Shown here: positions 44,133 through 53,100 of the stretch, piece after piece | Numbering within the stretch: position 1 is the stretch's first letter | Layout: every line of letters starts with the position of its first letter | Assembly (NCBI GenBank): GCA_002368175.1 | Contig: AP018172.1 | Span: 2,664,001 to 2,728,000, forward strand | DNA length: 64,000 nucleotides | From: Calothrix sp. NIES-2098 | Lineage (GTDB): Bacteria > Cyanobacteriota > Cyanobacteriia > Cyanobacteriales > Nostocaceae | Direction: 5' to 3' | Notes under the pieces: generated by a model | Seen by the model: only the letters and a program-made list of their open reading frames with translations | What the model was told of the DNA's origin: nothing | Database searches by the model: none | Translations under genes and position numbers: made by a program

Positions 44133-44684
44133 ATGGGTAGAACGCTAGAAAATAAACAAGAGATAGTAGCCGATCTCAAAGAAACTTTGAGTGAGTCAAC
44201 TCTGGCACTCGTAATTGATTATCAGGGGTTAACAGTTGCTGAAATCAGCGACTTGCGGCGGCGGTTGCGTCCGAGTGGCACTGTTTGTAAGGTGACAAAG
44301 AACACCTTGATGGGTATTGCCATTCAGGATCAAGAACAATGGCAACCACTGTCAGAATTGCTCAAAGGGTCTTCTGCCTTTTTGCTAGTTAAAGATGATT
44401 TCTCTTCTGCAATTAAGGCTTACCAAGATTTCCAAAAAGCTACCAAGAAGACAGAACTTCGCGGCGGCGTTATGGAAGGTCGCCTCCTCAAAGAACCCGA
44501 TGTTAAGGCTCTAGGAGACTTGCCATCTAAGGAGCAACTCATGGGTCAAATTGCTGGAGCTATCAACGCTTTGGCTACCAAGATTGCCGTGGGTATCAAC
44601 GAAGTTCCTGGTTCGCTGGCGCGTGCTTTGCAAGCGGTGGCTGAAGCAGAAAAAGACGGTAGTGCTGAAAGTGCTGGCGAATAA
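44133..44684 (+). CDS. rplJ: 50S ribosomal protein L10
   Basis: 183 residues from the ATG at 44133 (MGRTLENKQEIVADLKETLS), which has AGGAGGTGAAA upstream; the frame is open for 69 bases further back, but that part is the leader. Motifs: VIDYQGLTVAEISDLRRRLR and VTKNTLMGIAI. The C-terminal helix carries L7/L12 dimers. rplL follows 66 bases downstream. Confidence 0.97.
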   Translation: MGRTLENKQEIVADLKETLSESTLALVIDYQGLTVAEISDLRRRLRPSGTVCKVTKNTLMGIAIQDQEQWQPLSELLKGSSAFLLVKDDFSSAIKAYQDFQKATKKTELRGGVMEGRLLKEPDVKALGDLPSKEQLMGQIAGAINALATKIAVGINEVPGSLARALQAVAEAEKDGSAESAGE

Positions 44685-44750
44685 ACAGTCAAAAGTCAAA
44701 AGTAATGACTAATGACAAATAACTAATCAAACATCATAGGAGTTATATCA

Positions 44751-45143
44751 ATGTCTGCTACAACCGATAATATTTTGGAACAATTGAAATCTTTGACTTT
44801 GCTAGAAGCTGCTGAATTAGTTAAGCAAATCGAAGAAGCTTTTGGCGTAAGTGCTGCTGCTCCTGTTGGTGTTGCGATCGCTGCTCCTGGTGCTGGTGCT
44901 GCTGCTCCTGCTGAAGCAGTAGAAGAGAAGACTGAATTCGACGTAATTCTTGACTCTGTTCCTGCCGATAAGAAGATTGCTGTACTGAAGATTGTTCGCG
45001 AAATCACTGGTTTAGGTTTGAAAGAAGCCAAAGATTTAGTGGAAGCTGCGCCCAAGCCTGTTAAGGAAGGTATTGCTAAAGAAGCTGCTGAAGATGCTAA
45101 GAAGCGCATCGAAGAAGCTGGCGGTAAGGTAGTAATTAAGTAA
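44751..45143 (+). CDS. rplL: 50S ribosomal protein L7/L12
   Basis: 130 residues: N-terminal dimerisation part (DNILEQLKSLTLLEAAELVK), an Ala/Gly/Pro-rich hinge (VGVAIAAPGAGAAAPAEA), and the C-terminal factor-binding domain (KKIAVLKIVREITGLGLKEA, with KDLVEAAPKPVKEG). It recruits elongation factors to the ribosome. It ends the cluster and is followed by a strong terminator. Confidence 0.98.
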   Translation: MSATTDNILEQLKSLTLLEAAELVKQIEEAFGVSAAAPVGVAIAAPGAGAAAPAEAVEEKTEFDVILDSVPADKKIAVLKIVREITGLGLKEAKDLVEAAPKPVKEGIAKEAAEDAKKRIEEAGGKVVIK

Positions 45144-45170
45144 TCAAAATTCCATTACCTGTTGTTAATT

Positions 45171-45197
45171 AAGGAGCCAAATTAGGCTCCTTTTTTT
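45171..45197 (+). terminator. Intrinsic terminator after rplL
   Basis: AAGGAGCC and GGCTCCTT form an 8-bp stem with loop AAATTA, followed by seven T residues in all. It lies 28 bases after the rplL stop and ends the ribosomal cluster. The minus-strand kinase ends at 45219, just to the right. Confidence 0.95.
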
Positions 45198-45218
45198 ATC
45201 TTGCAAACTTAAAACTGT

Positions 45219-47048
45219 TTAGCTACACTGTTTAGCTGCCGACGGACTGACAAAATCATGTAAGTCCGCATCCCAAATACTAATGTAAATAAAATCACAG
45301 TTTTGGCGAACAATCTGACCCTTCACCGACCCTTGGGAAAACTGAAAATTATCAGACTGACGACTTTGGATTTTTTGTAGTCCCTGCCTAATCTCTTCAT
45401 TGGCTTGACCGCCTAACATTCCCTCTAAAGTACTCTGCATTACCTGCGGTTCTACCGATTGGGCAAAAGCTGCTTCAGTTTGGCGCAGTACACCAGTTTT
45501 GCGATCGAATAAGTAGCCTAAGTCGATTTGATTGGGTACTAAGTTATATGTGACAGCACGGGTATTACGCCAAACTCCTCTTAAATCTCTAGCTGGCTGA
45601 CCAAGAGTAGCTTCAACACTGCTTCTTTGTGTACCCGTAGGAAATGCTGGCACCCTTTGTTTGCTGCGGTTACTACTAACTGACTTGGTAGGCGGGTTGT
45701 TGTTCGGTGGGGTTGAACGTGCTTCTGGTGTAGGAATTATAGCTGGCTGATTTTCTGTTTTTGGCTGTGGTGCTAATGTGGCGATTGGCGTTGCAGTATC
45801 GGAAGTTACAGGCTCTCTCTCTGTTCTCTCTGGCAGTGAGGTTGTGGATTCTGGAGGATTGGATTCTACTTTGGGATTCAGGGTAGGAATGGGTGCAGGA
45901 ATTATTTCTACAGGCGATGGTGATGTAGTTGGGGAAGGTTGGGAAGCAACAGGCGTATCAGGAGGTTCGGTATTAATAGCTGAAGGTTCTGGTGAAGGGG
46001 TGGTATTTGTAACAATTGGTGCTTCTGATGCTGGTTGGCGAGTGAGGTTAGAAATCGCTACCCCAGCAAGTAATCCACCGACTACTAAACTGCTGACAAT
46101 GACAGCAGGCTTTTGCCAGTTTCTCGAAGTAATGGTTTGGGGTTGTGGGGAATATAATGGTTGGGTTTGTCCAATTGAGACAGCAGCAGTAGCATGTCTA
46201 GCGACTGTGGGCGGAACAATATAACTAGCAGACTCCAAGGCATAAAGCATTTTACTAGCCGTGGTGTAGCGATCGCCTGCATGAGGTTTAACTGCCTGAT
46301 TGAGTACCTTTGCTAAACTGGCAGAGACATTAGGAGCATATTCCTGCCACAGAATTTCCCCAGTTTGCTGGTCGGTTTCGAGTTCTTGTGGTTGTTTACC
46401 AGTTAATAAATAAATCGCCGTTAAGCCTAAACAATAAATGTCAGTAGCATAAACTGGGCGTCCTAAGACTTGTTCGCTAGGCATATACCCAGGTGTACCA
46501 ATTACCATTGATTGCGCAGGTAATCCTGGAGAACTCACCACAGAACGGATAGTTTCTTTAACTGCACCAAAATCAATCAGAACTGGCTTGTTATCAGGGA
46601 AACGCAGAATGATGTTATCGGGTTTGATATCGCGGTGAATAATTCCCTTGCTGTGGATATAGTCTAAAACAGGCAACAGACTTAAGAGAATTTCGCGAAC
46701 CACAGTTTCACTTTCTTGTCCTTTAGCTTGGACAACATCTCTTAAGGTTTGACCGTGAATCCATTCTTGAACGAGATAAAATTGCCCGTTCTCCGAAAAA
46801 TATGCATATAGTTCCGGGATTTGGTCGCTAGTTTTACCTAAATTCTCTAAAGTTGCGGCTTCTCTTTCAAACCGCTGTTGAATCATTTGGTACGTTTGGG
46901 GGTCATTGCTGATGGGTTTGAGTTGCTTGATGACACAGCGACGCCGAGAAGGCATATGAGTATCTTCTGCTAGAAAGGTTTCGCCAAAACCGCCAGCACC
47001 GAGTACCTGAATAACTTGATACCGATTGTTGAGAAGGGTTATTGTCAT
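45219..47048 (-). CDS. Ser/Thr protein kinase with transmembrane span and proline-rich linker
   Basis: 609 residues. The kinase domain covers about 1-275: VLGAGGFGETFLAEDTHMPS (P-loop), Lys in RCVIKQLKPI, HRDIKPDNIILR (about 137-148), DFGAVK, and the APE-equivalent MPSEQV. One span follows (PAVIVSSLVVGGLLAGVAIS, about 313-333), then a Pro/Thr/Ser-rich region (about 340-480) and a C-terminal domain of about 130 residues beginning VPAFPTGTQRSSVEATLGQP. That last domain is found, from memory, in other cyanobacterial kinases. It probably sits outside the membrane as sensor. The signal is unknown. Confidence 0.93.
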   Translation of the reverse strand: MTITLLNNRYQVIQVLGAGGFGETFLAEDTHMPSRRRCVIKQLKPISNDPQTYQMIQQRFEREAATLENLGKTSDQIPELYAYFSENGQFYLVQEWIHGQTLRDVVQAKGQESETVVREILLSLLPVLDYIHSKGIIHRDIKPDNIILRFPDNKPVLIDFGAVKETIRSVVSSPGLPAQSMVIGTPGYMPSEQVLGRPVYATDIYCLGLTAIYLLTGKQPQELETDQQTGEILWQEYAPNVSASLAKVLNQAVKPHAGDRYTTASKMLYALESASYIVPPTVARHATAAVSIGQTQPLYSPQPQTITSRNWQKPAVIVSSLVVGGLLAGVAISNLTRQPASEAPIVTNTTPSPEPSAINTEPPDTPVASQPSPTTSPSPVEIIPAPIPTLNPKVESNPPESTTSLPERTEREPVTSDTATPIATLAPQPKTENQPAIIPTPEARSTPPNNNPPTKSVSSNRSKQRVPAFPTGTQRSSVEATLGQPARDLRGVWRNTRAVTYNLVPNQIDLGYLFDRKTGVLRQTEAAFAQSVEPQVMQSTLEGMLGGQANEEIRQGLQKIQSRQSDNFQFSQGSVKGQIVRQNCDFIYISIWDADLHDFVSPSAAKQCS

Positions 47049-47232
47049 GCTCTGTTAAAGCCTAGACGCCTAGTGGCTTGTCGTGAGACTTTGCCCTTAC
47101 CAATGTATACCAGATAGTCTCAAAGATACCGCGATCGCAATTTCAGCTAATCTATCTTGAAGCTGAATAGATAATTAGCTAGACATAAAAATGCTGATTT
47201 GAATTTAGAAAGCAATAAATCGCTAGGAAAAT

Positions 47233-49623
47233 TTAGCGGTCAAAGCCAGCATTCAGGTTAGCAACAATCGTAATTAACTCAGCTGGATCTACTGGCTTAG
47301 GAATATGCCTTTGAAAGCCTGCTTTTAGTGCTTGATTACGGTCTTCATTGGACGCATAAGCTGTAAGTGCGATCGCGGGAATTTGTTGAATGTGAGGAGA
47401 TTTCAGTACTCTGACTCGGCGAATAAAATTATATCCATCCTCTCCTGGCATTCCAATATCACTGAGCAAGACATTTGGTTGAAACTGTTCTAAGCGCTCT
47501 AAGGCTTCGGTTGCTGAAGCTGAAGCCACAGCGATCGCTCCATGCTGCTCTAAGATAAAAACCAGAAACTCGCGTGCATCAACATCATCATCAACAACTA
47601 ATACCTTAACTCCATTGAGGTTTGGGGGATTATTGAACGAACCGATCTGATGTGTCACTGGCTGTTGCTTGAGTAATGGGAATCTGACTGTGAAGGTGGC
47701 TCCCTGTCCCTCTCCCAAACTTTCAGCGCCAACAGTTCCGCCATGCAGTTCTACTAGGTGGCGCACAATTGCTAAACCTAATCCCAGTCCACCATAATTA
47801 CGGGTAATCGAAGCATCAGCTTGACGGAAATAATCGAAAACATAAGGTAGAAACTTAGAGCTAATTCCTTTACCTGTATCGCTGACTTGAATTTGTGCTT
47901 GTGAGCCTACAGCTGTAACTCGGATTTCAACTCGACCGCCTGGGGATGTAAACTTAATGGCGTTAGACAGTAAATTCCACACAATTTGTTGTAAGCGATT
48001 TGAGTCACCTGAAATCGTGCCGATATTAGATTCAATTACAGGTAATATCTGAATCGATTTTGCTTCCGCAGCCAAACGCATAGTCTCAATCGCGGCTTCC
48101 ACAGGTAATGCTGGGTTAATGGGAAAAGCATTCAGGCTGAGATTCCCCCTGAGAATGCGAGAGACATCTAGCAAGTCTTCAATCAGTTGAGTTTGTAATT
48201 TGGCATTGCGCTCGATAGTTTCTAAAGCACGCATGGTAATTTCTGGATTCAACTTGCCGGAGCGCAAGACTTGTGACCAACCCAGAATAGCATTGAGAGG
48301 CGATCGCAGTTCGTGGGAGAGCATCGCTAAAAACTCATCCTTGACTCGATTGGCTCGTTGAGATTCTTCGTAAAGATGAGCGTTATTGATTGCTAACGAT
48401 GCCATCTGAGTCATTTGCACCAGAATAGTTTCATCCTCTTCAGTAAATTCACCTTCATATTTGTCAGAAAGCTGGATCAGACCAATGTTTTTGCCATTGC
48501 TATTAATCAATGGTGCGGCTAGCCAACCGCGCAGCGGTAGAGACTGGCAAAATTCTTGAGCAAATCCACTCCAGATCGGATGGGATTCTAGTTCAGCCTG
48601 AGTCATCCGTATCGATCCTTGTAAACGACTAATCAGTGCGTGAATCACAGAACTATTTGGTTTTTGCTCGCAGCCTTGCGACTGTGCGTACTTATTTGAG
48701 ATAGAAACTGCATGAATCGCCTGTGCCCAGTTTTCATCTACTGTGATAGTAGTAGCTGATTGATGCGCTCCGATTGTTTCACGGGATTGCTCAGTTAGCA
48801 ATTGCAATCTTTCTTGCAGGGATAGGGTTGAGTTGATAGTTAGAGATATCTCAGCCAGTCTTTGCAATCGATATGTATTTTGCTGTGCTTGGATAAGATG
48901 TTGAATACGTTCTTCCTCTGCGCGCTTGCGTTCGGTGACATCTCGAAAGTAAACAGCAAGTCCATTTACAGAAGGATAAGCATGAATTTCGAGGCACAAG
49001 CCAATAGAATGAGCAAAATCTTCAAATACTAAAGTAGTCTGTTCGTTAACAGCACGATGTAATTTTTGGTAAACCCGATCTTCAAAAATAGAAGGAAATA
49101 CTTCTTCCCATACCTGTTTGCCAATTAGCTGCTCGCGAGTTTTGTGCAATAGCCTAAGAGCTTGTTCATTGATATAAACGCAACGCCACTGGTCGTTAAA
49201 GGAGACAAAAGCATCAGTAATACTTTCTAGAATATTGGTAACTTCTGTACGTGCAGCTTCTGCTTTGGCTAAACTCGCCTGAGATCGGTTTCTAGCTATT
49301 CTCAGTTCTGTATTCAAGGAATTAATCAAGACCGATACAAATATGAATACCACTAACTGAGCAACATTCTCCCAACTGGTGGGCGTAACAGAATGAACTG
49401 GAGGTATAAAGAAATAATCACTAACTAATACTGCCAAGATTGTAGCTAGTAATCCTGGTTTGAATCCACCATACCAATTACTGATAGCCACAGCAGCAAA
49501 AAATATTACTAATATGCTCTTGTTGAGGACTGGCTGCAATATGAGAGTTAGTAGCAATGCTACTGCTACACTCAATACAGCCATACCGTAACGCAGGATT
49601 CGAGGATCTATGACTCTCAACAT
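47233..49623 (-). CDS. Hybrid sensor histidine kinase/response regulator with DUF4118 membrane domain
   Basis: 796 residues. Four N-terminal spans (about 10-105) of the KdpD-like DUF4118 type (AISNWYGGFKPGLLATILAV), then a PAS domain (about 125-235), a GAF domain (about 255-415), HisKA with the phospho-His in FLAMLSHELRSPLNAILGWS (about 432-451), HATPase (about 540-655, YGGLGLGLAIVRHLVELHGG) and a receiver domain with the Asp in LLSDIGMPGEDGYNF (about 715-730). It lies on the minus strand after the larger kinase gene, with a 533-base gap. The signal is unknown. Confidence 0.93.
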   Translation of the reverse strand: MLRVIDPRILRYGMAVLSVAVALLLTLILQPVLNKSILVIFFAAVAISNWYGGFKPGLLATILAVLVSDYFFIPPVHSVTPTSWENVAQLVVFIFVSVLINSLNTELRIARNRSQASLAKAEAARTEVTNILESITDAFVSFNDQWRCVYINEQALRLLHKTREQLIGKQVWEEVFPSIFEDRVYQKLHRAVNEQTTLVFEDFAHSIGLCLEIHAYPSVNGLAVYFRDVTERKRAEEERIQHLIQAQQNTYRLQRLAEISLTINSTLSLQERLQLLTEQSRETIGAHQSATTITVDENWAQAIHAVSISNKYAQSQGCEQKPNSSVIHALISRLQGSIRMTQAELESHPIWSGFAQEFCQSLPLRGWLAAPLINSNGKNIGLIQLSDKYEGEFTEEDETILVQMTQMASLAINNAHLYEESQRANRVKDEFLAMLSHELRSPLNAILGWSQVLRSGKLNPEITMRALETIERNAKLQTQLIEDLLDVSRILRGNLSLNAFPINPALPVEAAIETMRLAAEAKSIQILPVIESNIGTISGDSNRLQQIVWNLLSNAIKFTSPGGRVEIRVTAVGSQAQIQVSDTGKGISSKFLPYVFDYFRQADASITRNYGGLGLGLAIVRHLVELHGGTVGAESLGEGQGATFTVRFPLLKQQPVTHQIGSFNNPPNLNGVKVLVVDDDVDAREFLVFILEQHGAIAVASASATEALERLEQFQPNVLLSDIGMPGEDGYNFIRRVRVLKSPHIQQIPAIALTAYASNEDRNQALKAGFQRHIPKPVDPAELITIVANLNAGFDR

Positions 49624-50156
49624 TTTCTGTGTTCGTAGTTATGAAACACGCTGTGAATAATTGTTTAACTTGTCCGCACTTAATATTGCTACTACACAAT
49701 CAAGTTTTCATTCCATACAAGTTAATAAACTTGCTGAGAAACGCTCGATTTCAAAGGTATATGAGACTGGAAATGGTTACTGGGATATGATGTGAATGCC
49801 TAGAAGATATTTCTATACATATCTCAGGTAAAATAGCATGATTCATTTATGGGGGCAATGCACTTTTTACCCATATATTTTAAAAAATTTCTGATAATTC
49901 AACTAATTTGAATATTGTATAAATAGCTAAATGCAGGCATCTGATAAACGTCACATTTTCGTCATAACTTTTCCGCAAAAACGTCATATACATCAGCTAA
50001 TTTGTAAATCATTTTGGCTAACTAAATTTTTGATAGTGAGAATTCACAGATGTAAAACAGATTACTAATCTGAGCGATGAACGACTTTTAATTCTCCAGT
50101 TTAGTGGTGTCTCTTGCCGAAAAATGTTTGAACGAACAAGGCTGGAATAATTTACC
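49624..50156. other. Gene-free stretch between two histidine kinase genes
   Basis: About 533 bases, AT-rich, without an ORF of coding character. It presumably holds the promoter of the downstream (left) kinase gene. AACGTCACATTTTCGTCATA and AAAACGTCATATAC (about 49946-49990) share a CGTCAT element in loose repeats; its meaning is unclear. Confidence 0.5.
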
Positions 50157-53100
50157 TTAGCCAATAGGGTGAAGCAATTGCACAATTGCCTGCACTAACT
50201 CCTCTGGATCGACAGGTTTGGCGATATGCATTTGAAATCCGGCGGCTAAGGCTTGTTGCTGGTTGATTTCTCCTGCATAGGCAGTCAGCGCGATCGCGCT
50301 AATGTTTCCTCCCTGTTGTGGTGCCCATTTTCTAATTTGTCGAATTAAGGAATAGCCATCCATTTCTGGCATTCCTACATCACACAACAGTAAATCTGGC
50401 AGAGACTGATTTAATAAAGTTAATGCTTGTACTGCCGAAGCGGCTGTCGTAACTTGTGCGCCAGATTCTGTCAGGATGAATTCTGCTAACTCCCGCATAT
50501 CTGCATCATCATCGACAACCAAGATTTGAATACCTTTGAGATCTGCCACAGTTTCTAAATGGGTGTGATTAGAAGATAGTTCTTGTTCGACGACGTTTAA
50601 CGGTAGCCGAACGGTAAATGTTGCTCCTAAATTCTGTCCTGGGCTATCTGCCTGAACTGTTCCGCCATGTAGTTCAGTTAAATGACGGACAATCGCCAGC
50701 CCTAAACCCAGTCCCCCAAATTTTCGCGTTCTCGTACTGTCTTCTTGCCGGAAGTATTCAAATACATGAGGTAAGAACTCCGATTTGATGCCAATGCCTG
50801 TATCTTTAACTTGAATTTGAGCGTATATACCAACCTGCTCTAGGTGAACTTCAACTCTGCCAGCCAATGGTGTAAACTTCACAGAATTAGAAAGCAGGTT
50901 CCAGACAACTTGTTGTAGGCGGTTGGCATCGCCGACAACGTTGCCAGAAATTGAGTTGAATTTAGTTTGGATCTGAATGTTTTTAGCTTCTGCTGACAGT
51001 CGTACTGTTTCTAAGGCTGCTTCAATTATTGCAGCTAAATTAACGGGTGCGACATTTAACGTCATTTTCCCTTGGAGGATGCGGGAAACATCCAACAAAT
51101 CCTCAATCAGTTGGGCTTGCAGCTTGGCATTGCGTTCGATGGTTTCTAAGGCTTGGTCGGTTTTTGTGGCATCTAGGTGCTTGCTGCGGAGCATTTTTGT
51201 CCAACCGAGAATCGGGTTGAGGGGCGATCGCAATTCGTGGGACAGGACGGCGAGAAATTCATCTTTGACTCGGTTAGCGGCTTCTGCTTTAGCGCGATCG
51301 CGTTGCGCTAGTTGATACAACTGAGCATTATCAATTGCTAAGGAAGCACGGTGAGCTAGTTCTTCTGCTAGCTGCAAATTCTTTTGGTCGTAACTTTGCC
51401 CGGATTCGGCTGAGATAAAGCTAATTACACCGAAAATGCGTTCTTGGGATTTTAAGGGTACTGTCATTGCAGATTTAAACCCAACTTGCCGCAAAATTTC
51501 TAAATGTTCTAAGTCCTGTGCTGTTTGGACGAGCAGATCGTCGGGAATATCTGAAAATAATTGCGGTTGTCCAGTTCGCAATGTCAATGCAGCGCCGTGA
51601 GACGCATTCGGATTTAGAGGATATTTCTGTCTGATTTTGTGCGCCCATTCGAGTTTGGCACGATCAGCGTGAGCTACGGCAATTTGCTCGATCGCACCAT
51701 TTTCTGCAACTACGTGTACTGTACACCAATCTGCCAATTCCGGTACTGCCAGCTGGGCGACTAGTTCTAAGGTAGTCTGATAATCGAGGGAAGATGCTAA
51801 AACTGCACTCGCTTCTGCCAAAAAGCGTTGACCGCGCTCTAACTGTACTCTTTCTGTTACATCCACGACATACACTAAAACTTCTTCTACCTGATGGTGG
51901 GAGTTTGTGGTTGGCAGATAGTAAACGTTAAAGTAACCGGGACAGCGATCGCGGCGTCCGGGAACTTTAACCGCAAAGTTAGGTGAGATGAAGGGATGGC
52001 CTGTGGTATAAATTTCATGGAAGACTGCAACTACTTTGGGATCTGATTGCCCAAAAAGTTCGGGAATTGAACGCCCTAAGTGTTGGTCGCGGGTCAGTCC
52101 ATTAATTTCTGCTAATGCTTCATTAATCGCAATAAATCGCTGCTCGGCATCTAACAGGGCAAGTCCGACTGGAGAGGTTTCAAAAATGGTTGCTAGTTGA
52201 TTTTGTGCAGCTTCTGCTTGAGTACGGGCAATGCGTTCGCGTTCTAACAATTGTTCTTTTTCTTGTTCGGCTTGCTTGCGCTCGGTGATATCAAGTACAG
52301 CACCGATTGAGTGTTTGGGATTTCCCTGAGAATCGTAAGTAAATTTTCCTCTGGCTTCTACCCAGTGAATTGAGCCATCCGCCCAACGCAGACGATATTC
52401 ATGGTGGTACTCTTTTTTCTCACTCATGGCTTGCTGAAATTTTGCCCTCGTTTCAGCTAAATCATCAGGATGTACTTGATTTGCCCAAGCTTTATAACTG
52501 GGTTTACATCTATGCGATTGCAAACCTAAGATGGTGAAATGTCCTTCTGACCAGACGAGCGTGCGAGTCTGCATATCCCAGTTCCACGTTCCCATGCGTC
52601 CAACTTTCAACGCCACTTGCAGGTGAGCTTCGCTTTCTCGCAATTCTTCTTCAGCGCGCGATCGCTCTACGGCTAACCAGGTTTTTTGGGCAATTCGTTC
52701 CATTAGTTCCACATTGTCTTCTGTCCAGTGGCGCGGATCAATATGATGCAACACAAATAACGCAACAAAGCGCCCGGCTTTCACCAAAGGAACGCACAAT
52801 AAAGATTTTGTCTGGATGGCGGCAAAGGCGGCTGCTCCCGCACCCATAGTCCGCGGATCGAGATCGACATCATCAACGACTATTGTTTTGCCTTGCTTGA
52901 GTTCAGCTATGAGTTCCGGGCCAAAGGAATTCATGTGGTGAGTGCCAGCCACACTCATGACACCATTGCAATAGTCGCGATCGACAATGACATATTCCTG
53001 CGTAGAATCAATTTCACCATAGGTACAGCGTGTGACGTTGAGGTGTTCGCCTGTGGACGAAACTACCCGCCACATAATTTCCTTCGAGTCTTGGATAGCA